Below are positions 1 to 9,221 of a stretch of 19,880 bases of DNA, piece after piece (the first letter of the stretch is position 1; every line of letters starts with the position of its first letter). Below the pieces are notes generated by a model. It was not told the DNA's origin. It ran no database searches and was given only the letters and a program-made list of their open reading frames with translations. The DNA lies in the NCBI GenBank assembly GCA_964604155.1, contig CAZRXY010000001.1, positions 1-19,880 on the forward strand, read 5' to 3'. The position numbers and the translations under genes are program-made. The stretch comes from Stygibacter sp964604155. GTDB taxonomy: Bacteria; Cloacimonadota; Cloacimonadia; Cloacimonadales; TCS61.

Positions 1-120
1 CGAGATATGCATGCTCATTAATTTTATTTTTTTTTTTCCAATTTACTGCACCTAATAATCGAAGCTTAATTTTACTATTTTTTACATTTATAATCGGACA
101 CAATCCACACCTCGCCTCAC

Positions 121-176
121 CAATCACCAATCACCAATCACCAATCACCACTCACCACTCACCACTCACCACTCAC
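121..176. repeat. Tandem heptamer repeat, 4 x CAATCAC then 4 x CACTCAC
   Basis: Eight contiguous 7-nt units with no indels are visible. The first four are CAATCAC and the last four CACTCAC, so one base (A to C at unit position 3) switches exactly halfway. A further imperfect unit (GCCTCAC) sits just before, at 114-120. A similar short tandem repeat is, from memory, common between genes in Bacteroidetes-like genomes. The units are too short and have no spacers, so this is not CRISPR. It probably varies in copy number by slippage. Confidence 0.95.
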
Positions 177-235
177 CGCGACCTTCCGCCAAGAATAAAA
201 ATTTCGGGAGTATGCCAGAGAATTCTATATAAATA

Positions 236-255
236 TTGACAATAAGGTGTGTCAA
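236..255. promoter_or_regulatory. Inverted repeat TTGACA-N8-TGTCAA upstream of the C25 gene
   Basis: Perfect 6-bp arms at 236-241 and 250-255 flank 8 nt. The left arm equals a consensus -35 hexamer, but no acceptable -10 lies 16-18 nt downstream (the bases there are A-rich). It could be an operator, or a promoter with an unusual -10. The centre lies about 80 nt before the ATG at 326. Confidence 0.3.
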
Positions 256-325
256 AAAAAAACTAAAAATAGATAAGATCGGTGTATTAAGATAAAAAAT
301 TAATATACTTTGGATTGGAGGATTA

Positions 326-3300
326 ATGAAACTGAAGATATTGGTAGTAATCAGTTTACTATTACATATATTTTTATGGGCAGGTCTGGAAACCGAGATA
401 TTCTCCGAGAGCGTGATTATCAGCGGTAGTTTTAAGATTGATGACAGGGCAAAAATTGAAGAGATTTTGGATTCAGAAACTGCAATGATCCCGCATTACA
501 GCAGGCTGCTTAATCTGCCGACTACAGGTAATTGGCAATTAAAATCATTGAGCTATGAAACTGAAGAGATATCCTTAAAAGGATCAGCTTCTTCTGAGGA
601 TGAGTGGTTCCCTTCTATGCCGGTTACTATCGGTGATCCTGTAATTATGCGTCACACTCGATTCTCCCAGGTGGCTGTAAGCAGTTTCCTGTACAATAAA
701 GAACGCACGAAGATACGCCTGTTAAAAAACGTGTATATCGAACTTGAATTAGCCAATAGCGAAATCAATCGCAAACAAGATAGAGGAGCTCAGAACGGCT
801 CAAGTTTTGACAGACTGGCAACAGCAGGTATAACTGGTCACTCACCCAGCCGTACGGAGATGCGCGGCAGCTATCTTTTTATCTGCCCGGATAATGAAAT
901 AGTTGTCAATACTCTCGGTTATCTAAAAGAATGGAAACAGAAACTGGGTTTTGAGGCAGAAATAGTAACTCTGAGTGAGACCGGGGAAACCAATAGCCAG
1001 ATAAAGGATTACCTTCAGAATGCCTATGATACCTGGGAAGTGCCCCCCGAGTTTGTCGTGCTGGTGGGAGATGTTAATGGCAATATTCAATTACCTTCCT
1101 GGTATATAGCTGGATATATGTCGCCCTATTGCGTTACAGACCATCCTTACACATTGCTGGAGGGTGATGATTATTTTCCGGATATCATGATAGGTCGCTT
1201 TTCTGTGCAGAATCTTTCGCAATTGCAGACAATAGTCAGCAAAGTGATAAATTACGAGAGTGCCCCGGTGGAAAGCAATGATTGGACACGCCGGGCAATA
1301 ATGCTGTCCTACGTAATAGATGTAGGTAATTATGCCATGTATTCGCAGCGGGAGACTGTGATGGCGGTTCGAGAAAAACTGCTTGATTTCACCTATACGG
1401 AAGTGGATACCTTTATTTCGCCATGGCAGACTGGGGCATCTAATCTCATCAATCATATAAATAGTGGATACAGCTTCATCAATTATCGAGGAGCAGGTAG
1501 CCCTGTTTACTGGAGTGGCGGATATGGTCATATGTTCACACTATGGAATATCGGCGAACTCGGTAATGGGTTCATGCTGCCTATGGTAACCAGTATAGTT
1601 TGTGGTGGCGGCGATTTTGCCTATGGCAATTATGACACAAGTTTTGGTGAGGAATGGCTGGCAGCTGGCAGTCCCGCAAATCCCCGCGGTGCCATAGGTT
1701 TTATCGGACCCAGCGAACTCGATACCAAAACTCCATTTAATAACTGTTTAGACCTGGGGATATATCAAGGCATCACCCAGGAAGGGATATTTGGCTGTGC
1801 GGCTATGATGCTGCGAGGCAAGATGGAGCTTTATAATAATTACCCGGGCTGTCACCAGATGGATGGCTCCAATGACGCCTTAGATAGCGATATGTTCTAT
1901 TTTTATGTATATAATCTCCTCGGTGATCCGGGCTTGAAGATCTGGACAGATGAAATTAAGCATTATGAATTGGAAATGCCGGATAACCTGCCTTTGGGCA
2001 GCAGCTACTATTCTATCAGTCTATCCGGTTCAGAAATTGAGGGACACACTCTAGCGCTCACCAGCGAAGGAGAACTAATTTCCACTTCCAGCACAAATGC
2101 CGCCGGCTGGGTAGCAGTGGAAATCCCAGCCAATTTAACAGATTTTGAAGTAACGCTGTCAGGATACGGCTACGTACCTATTACTCAAAATGTGCAAATC
2201 ATTGATGAAGGGATAATCAGTCTGGAAGGTTATGAATTGACCCAGCAAGCAGCAATTGGCGAAACAATAGGACTTACGCTGGAGCTTGCCAATTTGACAG
2301 GTAATTTCCAAAATAACCTGGAAATAATGCTTAGCTCATCAGATCAACAAATTTCGATAAGCCCGACAGAAATCATTGTGCCCGAAACAGATATATCTCA
2401 GATAATATCGCTTGAATATGAGATAGAACTAGCGGATACATGGCGTTCTGAAAGTGAAATCAGGCTCGATATATCTATCAATAATGGCGAACTGGGCACT
2501 CACTATATCTTTCTGGATACTGTTTCTCCGCAGGTAGAATTTGCCGGATTTTCTACCCAGAATCCGCAAAACTGCCTCCTGATAGGAGAAGAAAACGCGA
2601 TGGTTTTAGAATTGTATAATTCGGGTACTATGCCAAGCAGTGAATTCATAGTGATTTTAGCTACTGAAGATGGGAAATGTCAGCTATTAGCAGCAGATTG
2701 CGCCTTTGCCAATATCGGTGAAGGCGAAACCGAAATGGCAGTCAGCTCCCTTTCTTTGATACCGGCAGCAAACCTAATCGCCGGAGAACCGGCAAGATTC
2801 AGCCTAACTGTGATCCAGAGTTCTATACCCGTATGGCAAACCACCTTCAGCATACCGGTAGGAATGATAGATGAAAATAGTTCCACCTTTTCGGAATATG
2901 GCTATTATGCCACCGAGAGCAGGGATCTGGGTAATATTGCTGCCCCGCAATATGACTGGATAGAAATAGCCGAGCCGGAAGGCGGTGCCGGCATTTTACT
3001 TCATGCGAATCATGTGACTTCCGATGGCTTCTCTACGCGCCTGGATTTGCCTTTTCAATTCTGCTTTTATGGCAGTTTTTATGATGAAGCAACGATATCA
3101 AGCAGCGGCTGGCTGGCAATGGGAGATGAGGAATTTGTATTTTTCCGGAATCGTACTATTCCCTCAGGGGTAGGTCCAAAGGCTATGATCGCCCCATTTT
3201 GGGACTTTTTGTCCGACGGCGAAATCTACACGTACTATGATGAGAATGCCCACTATTTTATCATCGAATGGCATAATTTCCGCAATGATAATCTGAATAA

Positions 3301-5173
3301 TATCCAAACATTTCAGGTAATCCTGTATGACCCCGAATATCACGTTACTGCTACCGGTGATGCAAAAATAAAATTCCAGTATAAAGAAATCTCTAATCTC
3401 GATCAGGAAGGAAATTATGCCACCATTGGCATAGAAAATTACTCTCAGACTGAGGGGCTGTTATTAAGCTTTGCCAATCTGTATCCCGCCACAATGCACG
3501 AAATAGCATCCGAAACCGCAATCATGATCTCTATCAAAGAAGGTATAATTGTCCCCAGAATAAGTGCAAATGTAGAAGAACTTCATATAACAATCGCTGC
3601 CGATACTACAGCATCTTATTCTCTTGAGCTATCTAACAGTAATGAGCAATTACCGCTCAATTACGAGCTATCCGCATCTCATTTTCCCCGTGATCCCGAG
3701 ATTAGAGGAGGAAAGCGGGATTTATCCGGAAACTCCATCAATGCAGTCAACCAAACCTATTTTTCGGGACATGAAATGGATTTGTATGCTTTTATGATTC
3801 ACGATCCCCAAGGCGGGGAAGCAGTGCACGGTGTACAAATGGATTTTCCTGATCGTGTGCAGATCAATTCGGCAACAAATCTGGGAAACCTGCTTTATAA
3901 TGAACAAACCGGCAGCGGTGCAACCGTTACCTGGGGATATGGCAACGGTGAAGATTATAATGGCAATACCCCTCAAACCTTCCATATTTACCTTGAAGTG
4001 ATGGAAGGCACAGCACCACTTTCTATTAACTGGCAGATAGATGGAGATGGTAATGGTGCAGAACCACACTCCGTTTCAGGTATTATCACTCTCATGCCCT
4101 CGGATGATTCGTATATCTGGGTAGTATATCCCAATGGCGGAGAACAATTAGCTTATGGCCTCTCAGACACGATACGCTGGAATTCTTATGGAGAAATAGG
4201 TGACGTGAATATTGATTATTCCAGAAACAATTTTCTTGATTTTCAAATAATAGCAGAAGGTGCAGCCAATACGGGTTCATACGAATGGAGTGTGCCCTGG
4301 GAACTTACTGAAACAGCAAAAATACGTGTAAGAAACATATCCGGCTCTCAATACGACATTTCAGACGCCTCCTTTGCAATCAAGGGTTTAGTGATCACTC
4401 ACCCAAATTCAGAAACCGTCCTGGAATATGGCACGCCTGCATCTGTCACCTGGGATTATGCCGGCAGTGCCGAATGTATAAATATAGAATATTCAAATAC
4501 CGCCGGAATATTCTGGGAAACTTTTGCCTCAAATCTGCCTAACACCGGTTACTATGAATTTACTGTGGAACTTACTCCCTGTGAGAATTATAAGATCAGA
4601 TTAATTGCTGAGGGAGAAGAAACCATCATCTCCGAGATGGCAGGAACATTCAGCGTTGTGGATGTTCCGGTTAACTGGCTGATATTCCCGGAAAACTTCG
4701 GCAATCTGGAACCGGGAGGCATGGCAAGCCATAGCTTCATTATTGATACAGAAGGCTTGACCAGCGGTGAATACCTTTCATACATAACTCTACGGACAAA
4801 CTACAACCAAAAATTGATTATCCCCGTCCATTTAACAATACCAAATCTGGATGAAGAAGCAGAAACACTCGAAATCCCCGCAATATTGAAAGCAAATTAT
4901 CCAAATCCCTTCAGCAATAGCGACTCTCGTGGTAACGGAACAGAAATAGAATTTAATCTTACGAAAGAAAATCGAGTGAAACTGGCAATCTATAATATCC
5001 GCGGTCAATTGATACGTGTTTTGATTGACGAAAAAAGGGGGGTAGGAAATTACAGGCTTCACTGGGATGGAAAAAACCAGGAAGGCTTGCCATTAGCTGC
5101 CGGGGTTTATTTCTATCAGCTTATGATAGATAGTAAGATGGTAGCTGCAAAAAAATGCCTGCTGTTTAAGTAA
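326..5173 (+). CDS. Secreted gingipain-family (peptidase C25) protein with C-terminal FlgD-like/T9SS sorting domain
   Basis: A 1615-aa exported multidomain protein. Residues 1 to about 20 are a signal peptide with a long Leu/Ile/Val core. Residues 40-150 resemble the C25 propeptide, and about 181-540 are the C25 peptidase-like domain. Ig-like or CARDB-like segments follow. A nidogen-like beta domain lies near 870-1070, and two Kre9/Knh1-like repeats begin with PNGGE or HPNSE near 1262 and 1355. Residues about 1518-1615 are a FlgD-like sorting domain (NYPNPF, IYNIRGQLIRVL, AAGVYFYQL, AAKKCLLFK), which in known systems targets proteins through type IX secretion to the surface. The nucleophile Cys is present (C426, in SIVCGGGDF), but the usual GHG catalytic His is Ala390 (YRGAGS), so proteolysis is uncertain. 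The start is fixed by GGAGG at 317-321. First gene of a probable operon. Confidence 0.85.
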   Translation: MKLKILVVISLLLHIFLWAGLETEIFSESVIISGSFKIDDRAKIEEILDSETAMIPHYSRLLNLPTTGNWQLKSLSYETEEISLKGSASSEDEWFPSMPVTIGDPVIMRHTRFSQVAVSSFLYNKERTKIRLLKNVYIELELANSEINRKQDRGAQNGSSFDRLATAGITGHSPSRTEMRGSYLFICPDNEIVVNTLGYLKEWKQKLGFEAEIVTLSETGETNSQIKDYLQNAYDTWEVPPEFVVLVGDVNGNIQLPSWYIAGYMSPYCVTDHPYTLLEGDDYFPDIMIGRFSVQNLSQLQTIVSKVINYESAPVESNDWTRRAIMLSYVIDVGNYAMYSQRETVMAVREKLLDFTYTEVDTFISPWQTGASNLINHINSGYSFINYRGAGSPVYWSGGYGHMFTLWNIGELGNGFMLPMVTSIVCGGGDFAYGNYDTSFGEEWLAAGSPANPRGAIGFIGPSELDTKTPFNNCLDLGIYQGITQEGIFGCAAMMLRGKMELYNNYPGCHQMDGSNDALDSDMFYFYVYNLLGDPGLKIWTDEIKHYELEMPDNLPLGSSYYSISLSGSEIEGHTLALTSEGELISTSSTNAAGWVAVEIPANLTDFEVTLSGYGYVPITQNVQIIDEGIISLEGYELTQQAAIGETIGLTLELANLTGNFQNNLEIMLSSSDQQISISPTEIIVPETDISQIISLEYEIELADTWRSESEIRLDISINNGELGTHYIFLDTVSPQVEFAGFSTQNPQNCLLIGEENAMVLELYNSGTMPSSEFIVILATEDGKCQLLAADCAFANIGEGETEMAVSSLSLIPAANLIAGEPARFSLTVIQSSIPVWQTTFSIPVGMIDENSSTFSEYGYYATESRDLGNIAAPQYDWIEIAEPEGGAGILLHANHVTSDGFSTRLDLPFQFCFYGSFYDEATISSSGWLAMGDEEFVFFRNRTIPSGVGPKAMIAPFWDFLSDGEIYTYYDENAHYFIIEWHNFRNDNLNNIQTFQVILYDPEYHVTATGDAKIKFQYKEISNLDQEGNYATIGIENYSQTEGLLLSFANLYPATMHEIASETAIMISIKEGIIVPRISANVEELHITIAADTTASYSLELSNSNEQLPLNYELSASHFPRDPEIRGGKRDLSGNSINAVNQTYFSGHEMDLYAFMIHDPQGGEAVHGVQMDFPDRVQINSATNLGNLLYNEQTGSGATVTWGYGNGEDYNGNTPQTFHIYLEVMEGTAPLSINWQIDGDGNGAEPHSVSGIITLMPSDDSYIWVVYPNGGEQLAYGLSDTIRWNSYGEIGDVNIDYSRNNFLDFQIIAEGAANTGSYEWSVPWELTETAKIRVRNISGSQYDISDASFAIKGLVITHPNSETVLEYGTPASVTWDYAGSAECINIEYSNTAGIFWETFASNLPNTGYYEFTVELTPCENYKIRLIAEGEETIISEMAGTFSVVDVPVNWLIFPENFGNLEPGGMASHSFIIDTEGLTSGEYLSYITLRTNYNQKLIIPVHLTIPNLDEEAETLEIPAILKANYPNPFSNSDSRGNGTEIEFNLTKENRVKLAIYNIRGQLIRVLIDEKRGVGNYRLHWDGKNQEGLPLAAGVYFYQLMIDSKMVAAKKCLLFK

Positions 5174-5190
5174 CAGCACAGGAGGTTATT

Positions 5191-5490
5191 ATGAGCGATA
5201 AGAAGAAAAAAGAACTGGATCTCGCGACGAAATTGAAGGAAGAAGAAGAGATGGATATGGATTTTATCACATTGGAATTTGATGGTGAGGACGTGGAATG
5301 TGCTATCATCGATGAATTTGAATTGAACGGGAAAAAGTATATGGTACTGCTCCCCGAAGACGAAGAGGACGCTTACATATATTCCTTTGAAGAAGATGAA
5401 GAGGGAGAAATCACTCTGAGTAATCTTGACGAAGATGAATTTAAAATAGCCGTTGAATTTTATACGAAACGCGCTGAAGCGGATGAATAA
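5191..5490 (+). CDS. DUF1292-family small acidic protein
   Basis: A 99-aa, very acidic protein with long Glu/Asp runs (KEEEEMDMD, PEDEEDA, EEDEEGE). The core pattern of a Phe-Asp-Gly acidic turn, then NGKKYMVLLPEDEEDAYIYSF, matches the DUF1292 family (YrzB-like), usually 80-110 aa, cytosolic and of unknown function. Start ATG 5191 has AGGAGG at 5180-5185 and lies 17 nt after the previous stop. Its last codons overlap the next gene's ATG (5483), so translation of the permease is probably coupled to it. Nothing in the sequence gives a specific role. Confidence 0.75.
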   Translation: MSDKKKKELDLATKLKEEEEMDMDFITLEFDGEDVECAIIDEFELNGKKYMVLLPEDEEDAYIYSFEEDEEGEITLSNLDEDEFKIAVEFYTKRAEADE

Positions 5491-6202
5491 TCTTTTTCTT
5501 TTTGGCACGATAATTATAGCAGCCTCTGCACTATTGCAGGGGCTGTCTGGTTTTGGCTTCTCTATTCTATCATTGCCTTTGCTGGCTGTCTATATCTCAC
5601 CCAAAACTGCCGTGCCTATGCTGCTTATCTTTTCCATTGTTCTTAATTTAAGCGTTATCGCCACCTGCTGGCGCTCCTTCTCTATTCGTAATATCTGGCT
5701 GCTGCTGCTGGGCGGCTCCCTGGGCATCCCAATAGGCACTCACCTGCTTCTGATACTGGATGACGTTCTCCTCAGAAAAGGAATTGGTTCTTTTATTGTC
5801 GTTTTTGCTCTTCTGCTGCTCTCCGGTCGCAGACTGAAACTAAAACGCGAAAATTTAACACGCTTCGGCATTGGCATATTCAGCGGTATTCTCTCCGGCA
5901 GCGTCAGCATGAGCGGCCCACCCATTATAATGTTTTTAAGTAATCAAGGTGTAGAAAAAAATGAATTCAGAGCCAGCTTATCAGGATATTTTTTGCTGCT
6001 GAATATTATTACAATTCCTGTCTATTATTATAATGGCTTATTCACAAAGGAAGTTATAAATTTTACTCTTAACTGGTTGCCAGCTCTTTTTGCCGGTGTG
6101 ATTTCGGGAGCATTTATAGCCTCAAAAATTCAGTCTGAACGATTTAACCGCCTGGTGCTAATATTGCTCCTCTTGACGGGATTTTTAAGTATTATTAAAT
6201 AA
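5483..6202 (+). CDS. TauE/SafE-family (TSUP) membrane permease
   Basis: A 239-aa polytopic membrane protein. About eight hydrophobic segments can be traced, starting with FGTIIIAASALLQGLSGFGFSI. This includes the family's typical Q-x-L-S-G-x-G-x-G-type first motif, with a second repeat around GIGIFSGILSGSVSMSGPP. TauE/SafE (DUF81) proteins export or import small anions such as sulfite, sulfoacetate or other organic acids; the substrate here is unknown. I chose ATG 5483, which overlaps the previous gene's stop (ATGAATAA), over an in-frame TTG at 5453 with no better ribosome site. It is 4 nt from the glycerate kinase gene, so an organic-acid substrate feeding that enzyme is possible (inference). 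Confidence 0.82.
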   Translation: MNNLFLFGTIIIAASALLQGLSGFGFSILSLPLLAVYISPKTAVPMLLIFSIVLNLSVIATCWRSFSIRNIWLLLLGGSLGIPIGTHLLLILDDVLLRKGIGSFIVVFALLLLSGRRLKLKRENLTRFGIGIFSGILSGSVSMSGPPIIMFLSNQGVEKNEFRASLSGYFLLLNIITIPVYYYNGLFTKEVINFTLNWLPALFAGVISGAFIASKIQSERFNRLVLILLLLTGFLSIIK

Positions 6203-6206
6203 AATC

Positions 6207-7454
6207 ATGATAGAATTATTACGGAATGTAATCGATGATAGCCTGAAAGAGATTGAGGCAGGATCGCTTTTGCATCAGGCACTCCAAAGAGAAGATCTTT
6301 CAGGCAATTTTCACCTTCTCGCTCTAGGCAAGGCTGCCTGCTCTATGGCAAAAGCTGCTCAGGAATTTTTTGGCGATAGAATCTTAACTGCACTCATAAT
6401 CACCGCTTATGACCCCAAAGTTTTGCCGGATAATTATGAAGTAATCTTAGCATGCCATCCATATCCTGATGAAAATTCGCTTGTCGCAGGAAAAAAAATT
6501 TCGGCTTTGCTCTCAAATTTGAATCGAGGAGACAAACTGCTGCTGCTAATCTCTGGCGGAGCCTCCTCTCTGGCAGAACTCCCCCGTGATAATGTAACCT
6601 TGCCGGAAATAGCTGATATCACAAAAAAACTGCAATTAAGAGGAGCTGATATTATTGAATTGAATACGGTTCGCAAGCATCTCTCAAAACTTAAAGGCGG
6701 CCAATTAGCTAGAGCTGCAGAACCTGCCCAGGTTTTCTGCTTCCTGCTGTCAGACGTAATTGGTGATAGATTAGATACTATTGGCAGTGGTTATGCTGCA
6801 CCGGATAATACTACTGGCGCTTCCGCACTTTGCATCCTGCAGCAATATTCTATTCATATCAGCAATAATATAAAAAATGCACTCCAGGAAGAAACACCCG
6901 CGATGCTCCGTAATGCAATTAACAGAATCATAGGTAATAACGAATTGCTCTGCCATATAACCGCTCAAAAGATCATGCAACGCGGCTATATCCCCTGGCT
7001 GCTCACTACTGAAATGAATGGAGAAGCTATCCACTACGCAAAGATGATTCCAGACATCGTGAAAAGCGCCCGCTCTGCAAAAAGCAGAATTGCTCTGCCA
7101 TGCATAGCCATCTGCGGAGGCGAAACCACAGTTACCGTACGCGGAAATGGCAAAGGTGGCAGAAATCAGGAACTCGCCCTGGCTGCCGCTATCAATATTC
7201 GCAATCTTGATGGAGTCACTGTGGCTGCCATTGCCTCAGATGGCATTGATGGCAATACAAAGTTTGCCGGGGCAATTGTAGATACAAACAGCTATGACCG
7301 TATGCTCTCTTGTGGCATTAATCCTGAAGCATTTCTGCATAATAATGACAGCTCCACTGCTCTCGGCAAAATTGATGCCGTTATCCAAACCGGCAATACT
7401 AATACAAATCTGAATGATCTACTGTTGATTTTAATTGAAAAACCAATCCCCTGA
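6207..7454 (+). CDS. Glycerate kinase, type-2 (MOFRL-domain) family
   Basis: A 415-aa cytosolic enzyme of the GckA/TtuD family. It phosphorylates D-glycerate with ATP, generally to 2-phosphoglycerate, linking serine, hydroxypyruvate or tartrate breakdown to glycolysis. Visible family motifs are LALGKAACSMAKAA (residues about 36-50), LLLISGGASSLAELP, LNTVRKHLSKLKGGQLA and SDVIGDRLDTIGSG. The C-terminal MOFRL part has GRNQELALAAA, ASDGIDGNT and TGNTNTNLNDL. Length fits the family (about 420-450 aa). The start ATG lies 4 nt after the permease stop and has no strong ribosome site, suggesting coupled translation. The product choice (2- versus 3-phosphoglycerate) cannot be read from sequence. Confidence 0.88.
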   Translation: MIELLRNVIDDSLKEIEAGSLLHQALQREDLSGNFHLLALGKAACSMAKAAQEFFGDRILTALIITAYDPKVLPDNYEVILACHPYPDENSLVAGKKISALLSNLNRGDKLLLLISGGASSLAELPRDNVTLPEIADITKKLQLRGADIIELNTVRKHLSKLKGGQLARAAEPAQVFCFLLSDVIGDRLDTIGSGYAAPDNTTGASALCILQQYSIHISNNIKNALQEETPAMLRNAINRIIGNNELLCHITAQKIMQRGYIPWLLTTEMNGEAIHYAKMIPDIVKSARSAKSRIALPCIAICGGETTVTVRGNGKGGRNQELALAAAINIRNLDGVTVAAIASDGIDGNTKFAGAIVDTNSYDRMLSCGINPEAFLHNNDSSTALGKIDAVIQTGNTNTNLNDLLLILIEKPIP

Positions 7455-7490
7455 TATAGATACAATTCTCTATTAACCAGGAATTGAATA

Positions 7491-7517
7491 TTTTTTTTTA
7501 ATTTATTATTAAAAAAA
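7491..7517. terminator. AT-only hairpin, possible weak terminator after the glycerate kinase operon
   Basis: A perfect 10-bp inverted repeat, TTTTTTTAAT (7493-7502) and ATTAAAAAAA (7508-7517), with a 5-nt loop, lies 38 nt past the stop codon. The stem is pure A/T, so it would be unstable as RNA. It may be only a low-complexity spacer. Confidence 0.3.
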
Positions 7518-7579
7518 CTTGTCTAAAGAGCTCAATAAAAGAAAATTGAAACTCGAAAGTATCTTGAATTGGAGGATCG

Positions 7580-9160
7580 ATGAAAAAGTATATTATGTTG
7601 TTCCTCTGCCTGATGATCATGATATCATTATGGGCAGAACCAGTAAAAGTCGCACTGGGAAACTTGAAAAATAAGGATAGAGATAGCGATTATATTGTGT
7701 CTGCACTGATCCGCAGAGACCTGAAAGATGTCTTTAAATCTACCGATGAATACGACTTGATGGATATTAATAAAACTTTTAAATTAATAGAAAAATCCAG
7801 CGACCAGGAATTTGTTTACCTTAAAAAAGAAGATAAAATCAGAGTCGCCCAAGAAATCGGTGCCGAGATCATTTTCTGGGGTGATGTTACTTCGCTCGGA
7901 AATAATAGATTCAGTATCAATTTCAATGTGTTATCTACAAAAACTAACGAATTTATCACCACCTCATTTGTAGTTCCCAAAAATACCGATGAACGTAAGG
8001 CTGCTTTGATTGAATTCCTGTTCTGCGAACTGGATAATTCCTGTCTGGGTTCCAGCCAGATGATTCTTGATATCGCCTTGCAACAATTTTCTACCCGAAA
8101 TTTTGACCAGGCAGAAGAATCTTTTCTGGCTGTTCTAGGAGGAGATAGCAATAATGTGCAGGCTCTTTATTATCTCGGGGCTATCAATTATATTCAACGT
8201 GAATATGATCAATCCCTTGAATATTTCCAGATGGCATATGACCTGCAGCCCGATAATAACGACATCCTAAACCAGCTACGCCTCGTTTACACCAGGCTGG
8301 AAATGTATGAAGATGCTATTGATGCCATACAGCAAATGAGCGATATAGATGAGAACCCAAGCTTGTGGATGAATATTGCAGACTTGTATAAAAATATCGA
8401 ATTCTATCATGAAGCCCAGCTTGCTTACGAAAAAGTGATCGCTCTCACAGATACCCTTGATAAGGTATATTTGGATATGGCAAACCTGCTTTATGACCTG
8501 GAATACTTTGAAGATGCTTTGCCATATCTGGAAGAAGCCTCTAAACGCTTTCCCAATGATGCACCCCTTAATAAAAAACTTGCCACTGCCTACAGACGCA
8601 CCGGAAAAATTGAAAATGCCATCAAGCAGTATCAGGAACTTATCAAAACAAACCCAGATAACCTGCAGGCTTATTACAACCTGGCTAATGCCTATACTTC
8701 TTTGAACGATTATCAAAAAGCACTTAATACTACTCTGGAACTGGAAAAAAAAGACCCCGAAAACCCCAATGTTTATATTCTCCTGTCTAATAGCTACAGC
8801 TCTCTCAAAAATTACGATGCTGCTGAAAAAGCTGTAAGAAAATTGCTAAAGCTTAATCCTGATGAATATCAGGGCTATCGCATTTTAAGCGAAATCTATC
8901 AAGGTAAAGGCTATATAAAATACGAGCAGTTTCTGGAATACGAAGAAAAAGCAAAAACCCTGTACGGCAAAGATGCCGACGATATGATAGACCTAAGAGA
9001 CGCTACCAAACAGGAAGCTTATGACTTTTTCACCAGCAGTAATCAATATCTGCAAGAAGCAAAATCTCGCACCTCTGCTGCCAGCGAATTAGGATATATC
9101 AGAGAACGTGAAAAAACTCTGGCTCAGCTTCTCGAAGCTACAAAAAAATCATTTTTCTAA
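7580..9160 (+). CDS. Exported TPR-repeat protein with CsgG/TolB-like N-terminal domain
   Basis: A 526-aa protein. Residues 1-19 are a signal peptide ending LWA-EP. Residues about 20-150 look like the alpha/beta domain seen at the start of CsgG/TolB-like periplasmic proteins (VKVALGNLKN, then AQEIGAEIIFWGDV, an 'is the gene there' type of fold), but this is a weak match. From about 160 to 450 there are at least eight tetratricopeptide units. They are recognisable by repeated A-x-Y-x-LG/AN and P-N/D-N patterns, such as ALYYLGAINYIQREYDQSLEYFQMAYDLQ (described by pattern only), PDNLQAYYNLANAY and NVYILLSNSYSSLKNYDAAEKA. It is probably periplasmic or outer-membrane associated, as a scaffold for protein contacts. 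GGAGG at 7571-7575 supports the start. A strong terminator follows. Confidence 0.75.
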   Translation: MKKYIMLFLCLMIMISLWAEPVKVALGNLKNKDRDSDYIVSALIRRDLKDVFKSTDEYDLMDINKTFKLIEKSSDQEFVYLKKEDKIRVAQEIGAEIIFWGDVTSLGNNRFSINFNVLSTKTNEFITTSFVVPKNTDERKAALIEFLFCELDNSCLGSSQMILDIALQQFSTRNFDQAEESFLAVLGGDSNNVQALYYLGAINYIQREYDQSLEYFQMAYDLQPDNNDILNQLRLVYTRLEMYEDAIDAIQQMSDIDENPSLWMNIADLYKNIEFYHEAQLAYEKVIALTDTLDKVYLDMANLLYDLEYFEDALPYLEEASKRFPNDAPLNKKLATAYRRTGKIENAIKQYQELIKTNPDNLQAYYNLANAYTSLNDYQKALNTTLELEKKDPENPNVYILLSNSYSSLKNYDAAEKAVRKLLKLNPDEYQGYRILSEIYQGKGYIKYEQFLEYEEKAKTLYGKDADDMIDLRDATKQEAYDFFTSSNQYLQEAKSRTSAASELGYIREREKTLAQLLEATKKSFF

Positions 9161-9179
9161 CTAATTAGATGATAGAACC

Positions 9180-9211
9180 AAAAATCCTGCTCCCAGGCAG
9201 GATTTTTTTTT
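9180..9211 (+). terminator. Intrinsic terminator after the TPR gene
   Basis: Arms AAAAATCCTGC (9180-9190) and GCAGGATTTTT (9197-9207) give a perfect 11-bp stem with the 6-nt loop TCCCAG. A nine-T tract (9203-9211) follows. It ends one base before the ribosome binding site of the next gene, which is unusual (see findings). Confidence 0.88.
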
Positions 9212-9221
9212 GGAGGATTTG

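Larger units (their letters stand above)
1..325. other. Non-coding leader region upstream of the C25 protein gene
   Basis: No open reading frame with coding character is visible on either strand. The first half is T-rich and contains a tandem heptamer repeat (listed separately). The second half is AT-rich and holds the short dyad TTGACA-N8-TGTCAA at 236-255 (listed separately). A TATAAT-like hexamer at 89-94 and a TATACT hexamer at 304-309 were seen. The first lacks a good -35 at 16-18 nt, and the second would start transcription at the ribosome binding site, so neither is called a promoter. Confidence 0.6.

Noticed and set aside
121..176. CRISPR array
   Set aside because: Units are 7 nt and contiguous with no spacers.
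1091..1531. Minus-strand 146-aa frame inside the C25 gene
   Set aside because: Antisense to a strongly supported domain, with a His/Tyr/Ile-rich composition unlike real proteins. A shadow frame.
5453..5482. Upstream TTG start for the TauE/SafE gene
   Set aside because: It would overlap the DUF1292 gene by 38 nt, with no ribosome site. ATG 5483 gives a normal overlap and a normal family N-terminus.
8457..8705. Plus-strand 82-aa frame inside the TPR gene
   Set aside because: It is in a different frame within clear TPR coding sequence and has no ribosome site.
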